A DNA stretch of 64,000 bases from Locusta migratoria (GCA_026315105.1 CM048751.1:335078649-335142648), one strand, 5' to 3'. Shown: positions 31,015 to 43,191, numbered from the stretch's first letter. The notes: generated from the letters alone by a model not told the origin. Numbers and translations: made by a program.

Positions 31015-31480
31015 AACACGGAACCAAAAATTACATTGTCCACTGTAGTCTTACTATAATGGCTCTTGTACAGTGATGAACGCTATTGTTATCTTACCGT
31101 ACCGAAATAAATAAATAATTACTCAAAATGGCGGATACAGTTTCATTATCACAAAATCCTACTCAGACGACTCAGAGAGTAAATTTGAATTTCCATAACG
31201 TTGCTCCTAGATGAACTGAACATTTCCTTAAAATAACGACAATACTAATTACGCTATATAGTTCTTAAAATATTTCATCTAGCGTTGAAGACCACAACTG
31301 CTCTAATGTTGGTTTGAACGTGTTCAAGGATGATATTTACGTAGTCGACTCTGGACACTACTTGTTGTCATAACAACTGCTCTTCAAAGGAAATAAATTG
31401 ATGGCACATCATAAACATTTTAAGAAGCATGTTGTTACGACAATAGAAGAGAAGAAAATTCACAATTTTAATGTTAGTAA
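31015..31480 (+). other. Downstream flank of the protease homologue
   Basis: AT-rich, with extra AATAAA copies near 31106. Nothing else recognised. Confidence 0.5.
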
Positions 31481-31675
31481 ATTTAAGCGACTTAACTGCA
31501 TCCGTTTTTAGTCCCTAGGCTCACAAAGTATCTAAACTAAAGTAAAACCACAGACCCACACACACACACACACACACGCCTGAGGAAGAATTCGAACCTC
31601 CGATGGAGAGCAACCTCGAGCTCTGCAGCGAGGCACCTTAGAGCGCTTTGATACTCCACTGTAGCGATCGATATG
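31481..31675 (-). mobile_element. tRNA-derived SINE with GT block
   Basis: The minus strand reads a degenerate tRNA-like head (GCGCTCTAAGGTGCCTCGCTGCAGAGC), B-box-like GGAGGTTCGAATTCTTCCTC, (GT)n of about nine units, and AGTTTAGATACTTTGTGAGCCTAGGGACTAAAAACGG as tail. It resembles 10881 and 61999. No target duplication was established. Confidence 0.65.
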
Positions 31676-31719
31676 TGAAGCACATTTTTTTATTTGTTGT
31701 TGTAGTTGTTATTTCAAGG

Positions 31720-34700
31720 GAGCTAAACGGCGAGGTTCCAAACAAAGGCAAATCAGCGCAGGTTACACCAAGATACGATCATCCATGAACACCTGCAGAG
31801 GTAACCAACAAAGTGGAGTGACAAACTACTACACTGATGAAAGAGGCATAAAACAATAAAACACAGAAGTCCCAGGCCTAAAGATTACAGCAGAATACTG
31901 TGGCAGGCTGCTCCCAAGGATAATTAGGCAGGCATTCTCCACACACTAAAACTGTCAGTCAAAAATATGACCAACAATAAGCAATGGACTACAGATTAAA
32001 ACTGTTTGCATGGTGGGTGGCTGAAATATCAGGCTTAGGTACCACCATTAAATCATATGATAAAAACCGGCTGCAAGAGTAAAACCTAAAACACTGTTAG
32101 CCGTGGAGGCGTCGTCAGCTAAAATCAATCGAAGCTCAGAAGGCAGGCTGAAAGACTTCCGTAGTGTGGCTAAAAGTGGGCAGTCCAACAGGATGTTGAT
32201 CACAACAGGATGTTGACCACTGTCAACGGAGCGCCAAAACGGCAATCTGGTGGGTCCTCACGATGTAAAAGGTGGCTGTGTGTTAGCCACGTAGGGGAAA
32301 TACGTAGTCTGCAGAGAACAACAGACTCCCTGCGAGAGGCCCGCAGGGGGGACCTCCACACGGCTGTAGAGAACTTGACTATGCGTAGATCATTCGACTC
32401 GTTCAAGTCCACCCATTCCGAGTTCCAAAGCCCAAGGACCTTGCGCGCCATTTGCAGTCGGAGGTCTTTATCCTGGAGACCAATTTGCAAAGGCCGAATC
32501 GTGGTGACCTGCTTGGCCAGGCGATCGACTCGTTTGTTGCCCGTAATGCTGATGTGGCCCGGGCTCCAAACGAAAACCACTGCGGTTGAGACGGCGTTTT
32601 GGGTAGACAGAACCAAATAGTGCTTTGGATGAAAGTGGTCAAGGACTTATAAGCCACTCAGGGAGTTACTACAGATAACTATAGACTCACCCGAACAGAC
32701 TCGGAAATGTCATAGAGCTGAAGAGATAGCTACCAGCTCAGCCATGAAAACGCTACTCCCGCTCGGCAACGAATGCTGCTCGACGTTGTCACCATGAACA
32801 TAAGCATATCCAGCACGGCCGTCTAGAAGGGAACCCTCTGTATATACCCTTCCGCACCATGGAATGGGTCAATTAGTGCCTGGAACTGGCGACGGAGGGT
32901 CAATGGTGAAACAGAGGCTTTCGAGTCAGTAGACAGGTCTAACCAAAATTGGAGGCGGGGAATGGACCAAGGAGGTGTACAGTAAGGGTGGTGGAAAGTA
33001 GGAGGTGTTGGAAGGGATTCGAGTGACGAAAGAAGGGAACGAACTCTGACCGCAAATGGGAGACCCTATCTTGGCCGTCGTCGTTGTAAAGGGAGGGCAC
33101 CAGCTGGGAAGAGAAGCCTGTGATTCGGGTGGTCGGGTGAGACGTGAATACGTGCAACTTAAGAAACCATTAGCTGCTGCCGGCGGATTCTAAAGGGAGG
33201 AACCACAGCTTCAGCAAGAAGACTTGTCACTAACTCGTACGGAAAACCCCTGTGGCTTAACGAACGCCAGTGTGGTGAACTGGGTCCAAGACCTGCAACG
33301 CAGAAGGAGCTGCAGAATCGTACACTAGCTGCGGAATCGTAATCGATACGTGACTGGATTAGGGCCTTATGTAGTTGCAGAAGAGAAGGGCGGGCGGCTC
33401 CCCAGTATGGCCGGGGCAATGAAGAATGTTCAAATAACGCCAACACTTTAGTCGCAGCAGTCGGAGGTGTGGCACCCACGTGAGCTGGGAGTCTAACAGC
33501 ATGCCTAAGAAACGATGCGTCTCTGCAACGTGGAGCAGGTCATCAACCATCTGCAGTTCAGGGTCCGGTTGCACCGCCCGACGGCGACTGAAGTGCATCA
33601 CCCGGGTTTTGGGAGCAGAGAACTTGAAACCGTGAGCAGAGGCCCATGATTTCACCATTTGAATGGCTCCCTGCAGCCTCAGTTCTACAAGACCAATGCT
33701 ACCAGAGCTATAATACAAATAAAAAGTCGTCGGCAAACAAGGAATAAATATCGACGATTCCATCGGGAAACAAAGACCATTTGTAGCGATTAAAAATACC
33801 GGTACACGGAGCTCGGAGCCCTGTGGGACACCGTTCTCTTGAATATGATAGGAGCCAAAACAGGAATCTATCCCATCCGGAAAAAGTGGGAAAGAAAAGA
33901 TAGGAAGTTTTTTCTTGTATGCCCCCGTCGTACAACGTCGCGAGAATATGAGGGCGCCAGGTGGTATCATACGTCTTCCGAAAAAAAAAATAATAATAAT
34001 AAAAAAAAAATAACCGCAACAAAATGTTCCCGCCTAGAAATCGCTGTACGGATTGCAGATTCCAGTGATACAAGGTTATCGATGGAGGAGCGGTCCTGAC
34101 GGAATGCCCCTTGTTGTGTGACCAAGAGTCCCCTATACTCAAGGATCCACAGTAGCCGTCGACTCAGTATATGTTCAGAGAGCTAGCAATGAACGTTGGT
34201 GAGGGACTTCGGGCAGTAATTGTCAGTCACCAGTGGGTCAGTTCCAGGTTTCAGTACCGGAACGATGGTGCTTTCCAGCCATGGCGACGGAAAAACTCCC
34301 TTTGCCAAAAATAGTTATATAGGGCGAGAAGCTGGCAATTGCTCCGCTGAAAGGTGACGAATAAACTGGTTGTGAATCCTATATGGTCCTGGAGAGCCGG
34401 CCGCGGTGGCCGAGGAGACTGAGGCGCACCAGTCACGGTCTGCATGGCCACTACGGTCGGGGGTTCGAATCCCCCCCCCTCGGGCATGGATATTTGTGCC
34501 GTCTTTAGTCTTACATAGTCCATAAGTAGTTTGTAAGCTTAGGGACTGATGACCCCGTGGTTAAGTCCCGTAAGTTGTACAAACATTTGAACATTTGAAG
34601 TTGGTCCTGGAGAGGTATCGGGGCATGCAGCGAGGTCAGTGTGCAATTCCTACTGGCTGAATGGGGCATTGTAGGGTTCTCGGCGGCGGCGACGGATTGA

Positions 34701-34960
34701 TAATTGTCACCGTTCAGCCCGCTGTCTGAAGGTATGGGAGTCCGCACTGTAAGCTGCAGTCGCAGAGGTATGGGCACGTACTCAGCGATAGTGACTGGGT
34801 CTGTGCATATAGTACCCTGAATTTGGAAACTGGGTATTCCTGTCGGTGGACGGTACCCAAAATATCCTCTTACTTGGGTCCACACTCGCGAAGGTGAGGC
34901 ACGATGGTAGTCACGTACCTCTGCTTGATGAATCGGCGGGCTCGGGCCCGGAGACGCTTA
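31720..34960 (-). pseudogene. LINE of I/jockey-like type with reverse transcriptase and RNase H
   Basis: Minus-strand frames in order: a pre-RT region (SRVWTQVRGYFGYRPP, near 34880), RT with YDTTWRPH, ENGVPQGS, LFADDF (33715-33735) and FLGMLLDSQLTWVPHL, then RNase H with VVFVWSPGHISITGNKRVDRLAK (about 32520-32600). RNase H downstream of RT places it with I, R1, LOA or jockey-related LINEs; finer assignment is not possible by eye. Frameshifts separate the blocks, an A-rich insertion lies at 33982-34012, and a SINE interrupts it at 34397. Its 5' part lies inside the left arm of the large palindrome. Confidence 0.82.
34397..34601 (+). mobile_element. tRNA-derived SINE (family A) in the LINE
   Basis: Complete copy with head CCGGCCGCGGTGGCCGAGGAGACTGAGGCGC, B-box GGGTTCGAATCCCC and 3' end CAAACATTTGAACATTTG. 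TGGTCCTGGAGAG at 34384-34396 and 34602-34614 is a perfect 13-bp target duplication, so the SINE inserted after the LINE. Confidence 0.93.
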
Positions 34961-35396
34961 AATGCAGTATGGTGTTAAATGCAATGATGGCGTCGGTGGC
35001 GCTGGAGTGCGCGCCTTTGCGCCCGGATTGCCTCAGAATTTTTTTGCAACACAACCTAACAGGTAACAGAAACGAAACCATTACGGATGAAACTACGTCT
35101 GTTAGCTGTTTACTCCATAGTAACTGAGGTTATAACACATTTCACCCATCGTTGTACTGTAACAAGTTACTCCTGTCACAATGGAACAATGGGCAAAGCT
35201 TTAGTTAGTGCTCACAGACTCCTATTACGGGCTAGTACGTAATAGAGTCCAACGATCAAATTCGGTATCACACGGCAATGACCCCCAACTGCACACATCA
35301 AACACCAAGATTACTGTAAAGCAGACTAACACGTGGCCCTCTTGCAGGACAGCATCACAAAGTTTAATTAATTGCTTCATCTTTAGCTTTAATGAC

Positions 35397-35770
35397 TTTG
35401 ACATGTTCCAGATGAAACACAGTCTCAGGGTTTGCGTATATCTATTTACATTGATATTTATATCACCTTAGGCTAACGTTAAAGGCAGGAAAGTTCCAAC
35501 ATGTCCATTGCCGAGGTGTTATTCCACTGCATGGCCAGCCTTGGCAGTAGTGGCAATATTCTATGGAACACAGAAGCTGAATTAAAGTTTGTGACGTGGA
35601 GGGAAATCATACATAGACTATTCCGAGGTGCCTTAACGATTAGTGGTGCGGTGGCCTTGTAGTAAGACGTCAGCCTAGTAAGCATGGAGGTCTGGGTTCG
35701 ATATCCGGCCGCATCACAAATTTCAATTAATTGCTTCACCTTTATCTTTAATGTATTTGACAATATTCAC
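35397..35770 (+). mobile_element. tRNA-Thr-like SINE (family B), left palindrome arm
   Basis: GTGGTGCGGTGGCCTTGTAGTAAGACG is a tRNA-like 5' half. The anticodon-loop region is CTAGTAA with GTAAGCATGG, B-box-like GGGTTCGATATCC, and the 3' end is GGCCGCATCACAAATT. The same family is at 41340-41722 and 58528-58975. About 240 bp upstream of the tRNA-like part (TTCCAACATGTCCATTGCCGAGG) is shared by all copies. Confidence 0.7.
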
Positions 35771-36536
35771 TGTTCATTTATTGACAAAGATCAAATTTTA
35801 GGTCAGACCAATCTCATAAGTAGTAACTTGAAATAAGTTTAGGCTATTGCAACAACAAGTAGACACACAAAGTACAAACTTTTCCAGAGTTACAAATACA
35901 GTTAAGTAAGACAGGTGCAAGATTGAAGACCCAACAATAAAGTAAACGACTAAAATATCAGCTTTAAACCTGACGGCATCTTCCCAACGCAACAAGAACG
36001 CATCTTCCCAACGCAAGAGAAGCGCGCAGCCCCACGGCCGGAGACACCGCTCGCGTCAATAAAATAACAAAGAGAAAATTTCCTAGGACAGGTAATCTTA
36101 AACAAGCATTAATACTAAAACTTTAATGACCAAAAGGAGCGCTGTGCAAAACTGCTCATCTCCTTCAGTCCCCAATTTCATGAATAAAACGTAAGGTTCA
36201 CCTTAAGGAGACCAGTACATGAAACATATTTTCCCTTCTAATAAAAGACAAATTTCTCCCGCTACCAAAAATTAAAGGTTCATTTACTTTTCAATAGTTA
36301 TTATATTCTTAAACACTCTTTGAACCAATGTCTGTACACTGGGCACACTGATGGTTCAGGCAAGGAATGTCACCATAAACATTCCATGCCTGCCACAGTC
36401 GGAAAACATAAGGTCAATTTTCAGGGAGCTGGCAGATAGAAAAATAGCTTAACAAATGTCTATATGGTCGTACTCAAAATCCTAATGAGTTTCAACAGCT
36501 GCGTGTGCCAACGAGGACTAAAACTGTGCTTGTTGG

Positions 36537-36917
36537 ATGAACAGTACTCAAAAAAAGTGTATTGAATGGTTAAATAGCAGAACAGAGGTAATGTACAAAT
36601 TAGGCATCCAACCAGGAAATAATATGATAGCTGCTCTGACTGCCATAGATCGTCAGCGATTAGTTGAAGCTGAAAGGGATGCGAAATCCTCCACTAAAGA
36701 GCCCAGAGTAAGGAAAAGACTCCTGAGAACTCTACAGAGTATAAAGAAGCAGCTGACTAGCAACATTAAGTCACTGGGGTGTTCTAAAGGATTAATACCT
36801 CGAGTCAAAAATACTGTGAAGATTCTTTTCTCATTTTCTCGATACTGCAGAACATTAGGTACATATATCATCATAATGTTCAAATGTTTGTTAAGGATAA
36901 GGGACTTAACAACGTGA
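36537..36917 (+). pseudogene. Unidentified element-derived frame, also present inverted at 40146-40540
   Basis: A lysine- and arginine-rich frame containing IAALTAIDRQRLVEAERD and KRLLRTLQSIKKQ, found in both palindrome arms. The inverted copy (minus strand) has the same reading with scattered substitutions. I do not recognise the family. Its presence in both arms, both open, suggests that it was coding before the duplication. It runs into a SINE at its 3' end. Confidence 0.4.
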
Positions 36918-37072
36918 TCATCAGTCCCTAACCTTACAAAATACTTATGAACTACCTTACAATAAAGACGACACATACATCCATGCCCGAGGGGGGATTC
37001 GAACCTCCAACGGGGGATGGCTTCGCAGATCGCAGCATAGTGTCCCAATGTGCTCGGCCTATCCACCGCGGC
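36879..37072 (-). mobile_element. tRNA-derived SINE (family A), left arm
   Basis: Minus-orientation copy with a diverged head (CCGCGGTGGATAGGCCGAGCACATTG) and B-box AGGTTCGAATCCCC. The perfect 11-bp target duplication TCATCATAATG lies at 36868-36878 and 37073-37083. The symmetrical position in the right arm also carries a SINE of this family (40021-40168). Confidence 0.88.
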
Positions 37073-37451
37073 TCATCATAATGGTTTTAGCTCCGTTCAG
37101 CAAATTTCCCCAATTGAAGAATGTGACAGTATTTTTTTATTTATACTAAAAAGCAGGGTTTCGTGTACTATTACTCGTTCAGTGACGTATTCGGATGGAC
37201 TACAAAACGGATCGGTTTTGATCAAATTTTTAGGAAATATTCAGATCAGACCAGTGGGTGTTCGTTGAAGTTTGGTGGTGATCAGATCCAGATGTTCACT
37301 GACATGAAGGGAGAGGCGTGTTTATAAAAAGTTTATCGAGCGTAATTATCACAGATCCGTAATTTAAAGTAATTTAGGCAAAGGTTATGGTTATCGGTGG
37401 ATCAAACATGGTTCTAGGATTTCTTATAGACCACCTGTCTCAACAGCAGTA

Positions 37452-38009
37452 GTGACAGAACATATGAATGAAAACGTTGAAAATATTTCACGTCGATGTA
37501 ATAGTCATGTTATAGTTTTAGCTGGAGATTTTAACTTATCGGAGACTCAAATGTTTAAGATGGGTTACAGGGACAGATTACGGAGCGTTACTGTTCCAAG
37601 TGCTTTATCAGAAAAGTACCAGGAGCAGATAAATAAACTGCCGATCCATAAACAGCCACGAACTTTTTGCCGTTACAATGTCAATAGGTACACCTGCAAT
37701 AAAGATATCAAGAATTGTAGGAAGATCTTCCTCTTGAGCAATGGCGAAAAGAGACAGATATCAGGGTGCGATATTATTGAATACGGAAGTTACGTCTCTA
37801 GTACTGATAGTATTGAGCACCAGTGGACGATGTTTAATATGCATTATGCAAGTAAGAGCCGAATAAAAATGATAGATGAAAACATCCATCGTGGTTCAAC
37901 AACCGAGTTTGAAAAATGTTATGTTATCAAAGAAAGCTTCATCACAAATATAAGCGTAGGGAAAGTATTTCAGACAAGCATAGGTCAAACGATGCCCAAA
38001 TTAGCGTAG
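37452..38009 (+). pseudogene. LINE endonuclease-like fragment in the left arm
   Basis: The frame contains VIVLAGDFNLSETQMFK, which fits the GDFN motif of apurinic-type LINE endonucleases, followed by a region similar to the linker to RT (EYGSYVSSTDSIEHQWTMF). The inverted copy at 39345-39865 has the corresponding VIVLVGDFNLSETRMFK and PTRGDNAIDL. The central His of an SDH motif is seen only in the right copy (YSDHNS). 5' and 3' parts are missing. Confidence 0.55.
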
Positions 38010-38115
38010 GTAGCAAAATACGAGAGGTTTCAGCAAACTTCTGTGTACCGATTTCGTAGAAAATCGTAATAAATGTTGGTCCTACCTCAAATCGGTAAAC
38101 GGGTCGAAACCGACT

Positions 38116-39084
38116 TTTAAGTGCTTGTAAGAAGATGGCAAGGCGAGAATGTATTGTCAGAGTAGCAGATGAGTTTGCTACCCTCACAAAATGTAGAGGG
38201 GAGCCAACCTTCCCTTGTAAGCACTCCACGGCGGCGCTAGCCAATAACCTAAGAGAAGGCATTTTCAAATCCAGAATTCCTACAAACAACCAAAGGAGAA
38301 TAAAACGCCAAACTTATGTTTCAAGTGCAACAAGAAGGTATGCAAACCCCGCCAAGCCGAAACGTATAACACGTCAACTGAGAACCGACTCCAGCTTAGT
38401 CAATGCTGTCAAACACTCACAATAATAGACTGAAACTGCTTTTTGTTATATTTTTAACCATTGATTACAACAAGGAAGAAAACTTTCCTTCTACATTATA
38501 AAAAAGTAAAAACAATATCAGTAGTCGTATAAAATAAATGTTTTGCACCTGTTTCAGTATTTTTATATAGATAAACATTGTAAATTATTTTATTTTATTG
38601 TTTGAATCGTGTTCGGTGTAAGACTGTGGAATTTACTGTCTAAAATTTAAATAACGTAACATTTACTCCTGAAAATTTAAATTTGACTGTCAACTATGTA
38701 TGTTAGAGATCAAATTATATTTTTCTTGTAGCCGCGACTCTTCTTGGATGTTATACTAACATGGTGAAACCCAACACGTCAGCAAATTACCAATAAAATG
38801 GAAATCTTTACTATGGGTCAAGGATGACCCATATGGTTTTACTAGGGGTACGAAACAGTCCGGTACTTCTATTGTTAAATAAAAGTCTTTCGTTATTCGC
38901 TTTGAGTTTTTGGATCGGAAAAACCTACAATTAGTAAAGCCAATTCTACGTTAGAGACACATCAGTGCATTTAAAGCCGCACTTAGGTAGGTAGACTCGA
39001 TGCATTCAGCAGCAGAAACTTAGAAACACCGTTGCCAGAAGGAAACAAATAGGGTACGTTACATGGTCACAGTGTGTCTAGACC
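38116..39084 (+). pseudogene. Palindrome spacer with a possible piggyBac-like C-terminus
   Basis: The roughly 970-bp segment between the arms is not inverted. Near 38310-38345 one frame reads NLCFKCNKKVCK, a CxxC...C cluster like the cysteine-rich tail of piggyBac transposases, soon followed by stops. A hairpin ATGGGTCA-AGGA-TGACCCAT lies at 38813-38832. No TTAA-flanked termini were established, so the family call is tentative. Confidence 0.35.
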
Positions 39085-40020
39085 TACGGTTTCAACGCGT
39101 TTACCAATTTGAGGTAGGACCAACATTTATTACGATTTTCTACGAAATCGGTACACAGAAGTTTGCTTTAGGAGTTGATGAAAACCTCTCGTATTTTGCT
39201 ACCTATGCTAATTTGGGCATCGTTTTACCTTTGCTTGTCTGAAAGACTTTCCCTGCGCTTATATTTGTTGTGAAGTTTTCTTTGATATCATAACATTTTT
39301 CTAAATCTGATGTTGAACCACGATGGATGTATTCATCTAGCATTTTCATTCGCCTCTTACTTGCATAATGCATATTAAACTTCGTCCACTGATACTCAAT
39401 ACTATCAGTACTAGAGACGTAACTTCCGTATTCAGTAATATCGTAACATGATATCTGTCCCTTTTCGCGTTTAGTAAACAGGAAGAACTTCCTATATTTC
39501 TTGATATTTCTATTACAGCTGTACCTATTGATATTGTAATGGAATTGTGGTCACTGTATCCCTTTCTAATCTGAGGCAAAATGTTCGTGTCTGTTTGTAA
39601 TCAGTAGGTAGGTCTATGGCGTTATCTCCACGGGTCGGCAGTTTATTTATCTGCTCCTGGTACTTTTCTGATAAAGCACTTGGAACAGTAACGCTCCATT
39701 TTCTGTCCCTATAACCCATCTTAAACATTCGAGTCTCCGATAAGTTAAAATCACCAACTAAAACTATAACATGACTATCAAATATACGGGAAATATTTTT
39801 AAGGTTTTCACTCAGATGTTCTGCCGCTACCGCTGTTGAGGCAGGTGGTCTATGAAATATCATAGAACCATGTTTGATCCACTGATAACCCTAACCTTTG
39901 CCTAAATTACTTTACATTACGGATCTGTGATAATTAAGCTCGATGCACTTTTTATAAACACGCCTCAACCTTCATGTCTGTGAACATCTGGATCTGACCA
40001 CCACCAAACTTCAACCAACA

Positions 40021-40168
40021 CCCACTAGTTGGAGGTTCGAATCCCCCATCGGGCATGGATGTTTATGTCATCCATATTGTAAGGTAGTTCATAAGTAGTT
40101 TGTAAGTTTAGGGACTGATGACCACGCTGTTAAGTCCCTTAACCTTTACAAACATTTGAACATTATGA
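40021..40168 (+). mobile_element. Partial tRNA-derived SINE (family A), right arm
   Basis: Begins at TTGGAGGTTCGAATCCCCC (B-box) and runs to CAAACATTTGAACATTATGATGATATATG. The tRNA-like head is deleted together with neighbouring unique sequence. It is the inverted counterpart of the 36879 copy, since the same CATTATGATGA flank is present. Confidence 0.85.
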
Positions 40169-41339
40169 TGATATATGTACGTAATGTGCTGAAAACGCAG
40201 TATCGAGAAAATGAAAAAAGAATGTTCACAGTATTTTTGACTCGAGGTATGAATCTTTCAGAACATCCCAGTGGCTTAATGTTGCTACTCAGCTGCTTCG
40301 TTACCCTCTGCAGAGTTTTCAGGAGTCTTTTCATTAATCTGGGCCCTTTATTGGAGGATTTCGCATCCCTTTCAGCTTCAACTAATCGCTGACGAGCTAT
40401 GGTAGTCAGAGCAGCTATCATAATATTTTACTGGTTGGATGAGTAATTTTTCCATTACTTCTGTCCTGCTAATTACAGCATCATTGAAACAGATAACAGC
40501 ATCCAGCACACTTATTTTGAGTACTGTTCAACCAACAGACACTGTTTTCAGTACCTGTTGGCACACGCAGCTGTTGAAACTCTCATTAGGATTTTGTGTA
40601 CGGTCATGTAGACATTTGCTAAGCAATTTTTGTCTGCCACCTCCCTGTATATTGGCTTTATTATTTCTGTATATGTGGCAGGCATGGAATGTTTATGGTG
40701 ATATTACTTGCCTGAACCATCAGCGTTCCCAGTATGCAGACATTATTTCAAAGAGTGTTTAAGAGTATAATGACTATTGAGAAGTAAACAAACCATTCAT
40801 TTCTGGAAGCGGGAGAAATTTGTCTTTTATTAGGAGACTTTTTTTCATATTCTGGTCTCCTTAAGGTGAACCCTAACGTTTTATTAATGAAAATGGGGGC
40901 TGAAGGAGATGAGCCGTTTTGCATAGGGCTTTTTGGGTTATTAAAGTTTTAGTACAAATGCTTGTTTAAGATTACGTGTCCTTGGAAATTTTCTGTATGT
41001 TATTTTATTGGATTATTCTTTGTACTTGGCTTGGATTAATGTGTTTGATGTTATGATGTAACATGTTCTGGAGCCACTTAGTCCAGGGAGCCGAACGCAA
41101 CGAGCGTTGTCTCCGGCCGTGGGGCTGCGCGCTTCTCTTGCGTTGGGAAGATGCCCTCAGGTTTCAAGTTGAGATTTTAGTCTTTTACTTTATTGTTGGC
41201 TCTTCAATCTTGCATCTGTTTTTCTTAACTATTTTTTTAACCCTGTAAAAGTTTGTACTTTGTGTGGCTACTTGTTGTTGCAATTCCCTGAACTTATTTC
41301 AAGTTACTACTTATGAGATTGGTCTGACCTAAAATTTGA

Positions 41340-41722
41340 CATTTGTCAATAAATGAAAAGGGAAAACGGTCAAAGACATTAAAGATAAACCTGAAGCAAT
41401 TAATTAAAATTTGTGATGTGGCCTGGGATCGAACCCAGACCTCCATACTTACTAGGCAGACGTCTTACTACAAGACCACCGCACCACTAATGATTAACGC
41501 ACCTCGGAATAGTCTATGTATGATTTCCCTCCACGTCACAAACTTTAATTCAGCTTCTAGGTTCCGTGGAACATTGACACTACTGCCTAGGCTTTCTATA
41601 CAGGTGAATAACACCTTGGCAATGGACATGTTGGAACATTCCTGCCTTCAACTTTAGGGTAAGGTGATATAAGTATCAATGTAAATAGATATACACAAAA
41701 CCTGAGATTGTGTTTCGTCTCG
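41340..41722 (-). mobile_element. tRNA-Thr-like SINE (family B), right palindrome arm
   Basis: The minus strand reads GTGGTGCGGTGGTCTTGTAGTAAGACGTCTGCCTAGTAAG, B-box GGGTTCGATCCCAGG, 3' half GCCACATCACA. It has the inverted position of 35397. Confidence 0.72.
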
Positions 41723-41734
41723 AACATGTGAAAG

Positions 41735-41938
41735 GCCGTCCGCGGTGGCCGAGGGGACTGAGGCGCTCCAGTCACGGTCTGCACGGCCACTACGGTCGAG
41801 GGTTTGAATCCCCCCTCGGGCATGGATATTTGTGCCATCCTAGTTTAGTTCGTAAGTAGTTCATAAGTAGTTTGTAAGTTTAGGGACTGATGACCCCGTA
41901 GTTAAGTCCCATAAGCTATACAAACAATTGAACATTTC
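41735..41938 (+). mobile_element. tRNA-derived SINE (family A), private to the right arm
   Basis: Complete copy. The perfect 12-bp direct repeat AACATGTGAAAG lies at 41723-41734 and 41939-41950. The matching place in the left arm (near 35405) is empty, so it inserted after the arms formed. Confidence 0.92.
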
Positions 41939-42906
41939 AACATGTGAAAGACATTAAAGCCAAAGGTGAAGCAATTAATTAAAATTTGTAATGCTGTCCT
42001 GCAAGAGGGCCACGTGATAGTCCGCGTTACAGTAGTATTGGTGTATGTTGTGTGCAGCCTGGGGACAGTGCCGGGTGATACCGAATTTGATCGTTGGACT
42101 CTATTACTCAACTGGAGCTACGTACTAGCCCGTAATAGGAGTCTGTGAGCACTAACTAAAGCTTTGCCCATTGTTCCATTGTGACAGGAGTAACTTGTTA
42201 CAGTACAACGATGGGTGAAATGTGTTATAACCTCAGTTACTATGGAGTAAACAGCTAACAGACGTAGTTTCATCAGTAATGGTTTCGTTTCTGTTACCTG
42301 TTAGGTTGTGTTGCAATCCGTGCGCAAAGGCGCGCACTCCAGCGCCACCGACGCCATCATTGCATTTAACACCGTACTGCATTTAAGTGTCTCCGGGCCC
42401 GAGCCCGCCGGTTCATCAAGCAGAGGTACGTGACCACCATCGTGCCTCACCTTCGCGAGTGTGGTCCCAAGTAACGGGATCTTTTGGGTACCGTCCACCG
42501 ACAGGAATACCCAGTCTCCAAATTCAGAGTACTATATGCACAGACCCAGTCACTATCGTTGAGTACGTGGCGAACCATTACGCTCATACATCTGCGACTG
42601 CAGCTTACAGTGCGGACTTCCGTTCCCTCAAAGAGCAGGCCGAAAGGCGACAATTATCATCCACCCCCGCCGCCGGGAACCTACAGCGAGTGGGAATTCC
42701 AAACTGCCCTCTCTCAAACTCAACGTGTCGACGCACCAGCGGAGGCCATTTTCAAGGGGGGTCGTGGCACTTTTATATGTCCGATGCACACTCTGGCTCC
42801 CTACTGACTGCAGCCATACTCCGTTTACGAGGGCTCGCGCAGAGGTGTGATGTCAGATGTTTTGGATATGCGCGCGCAATTCGTCGTTGCCGATTGGCGT
42901 CGTCGT

Positions 42907-43191
42907 TGAAATGGAAGCGGACTTCGAAGACTGGTGTGTCAAGTGAACACAGCAATTCCACTGAAAGCAGGTTTATTGCGAACTGAACATACACGCGGCA
43001 CTCACTGCCTCTCGGGCAGAGTGCTCTGCTATTTACACACAGACAGAATATACTATACATTAGGAATAGTTAACATAAGAAGCATGTAGAAATTACAAGT
43101 GAACATAACAAACATGTAGAACATTCTGGAAATGGTAATTACAAAAAATAAATTTTTGCCACCACAGTCGGTGATGCTATCCATTGCGCCA
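42907..43191 (-). repeat. Long terminal repeat, 3' copy (element sense)
   Basis: A direct repeat of 44637-44960, with TG...CA ends in element sense (TGGCGCA...CCATTTCA). It lacks about 35 bp present in the other copy. Both carry TATA-like TAAATAGCAGAGC or its variant and the AATAAA of the repeat region. Confidence 0.8.

Larger units (their letters stand above)
34620..38115 (+). repeat. Left arm of a giant imperfect palindrome
   Basis: Inverted counterpart of about 39085-42715. Matching landmarks: 34880-35040 with 42310-42470 (GCGCAAAGGCGCGCACTCCAGCGCC side), 35800-36060 with 41090-41330, 36150-36290 with 40800-40920, 36480-36860 with 40160-40620, 37990-38113 with 39086-39210. The content is a LINE 5' fragment, a tRNA-Thr-like SINE (35397-35770), a family A SINE, an unidentified frame at 36537-36917 and an endonuclease-like frame at 37452-38009. 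Arms differ by indels, so the inversion is not recent. Confidence 0.85.
39085..42715 (-). repeat. Right arm of the giant imperfect palindrome
   Basis: Inverted partner of 34620-38115. Compared with the left arm it has lost about 300 bp around 40020 (a junction within a family A SINE) and gained a complete family A SINE at 41735-41938 with its own target duplication. The outer end lies within the LINE 5' region (GYRPPTGIPSLQIQ on the + strand), which breaks off near 42715. Confidence 0.85.
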
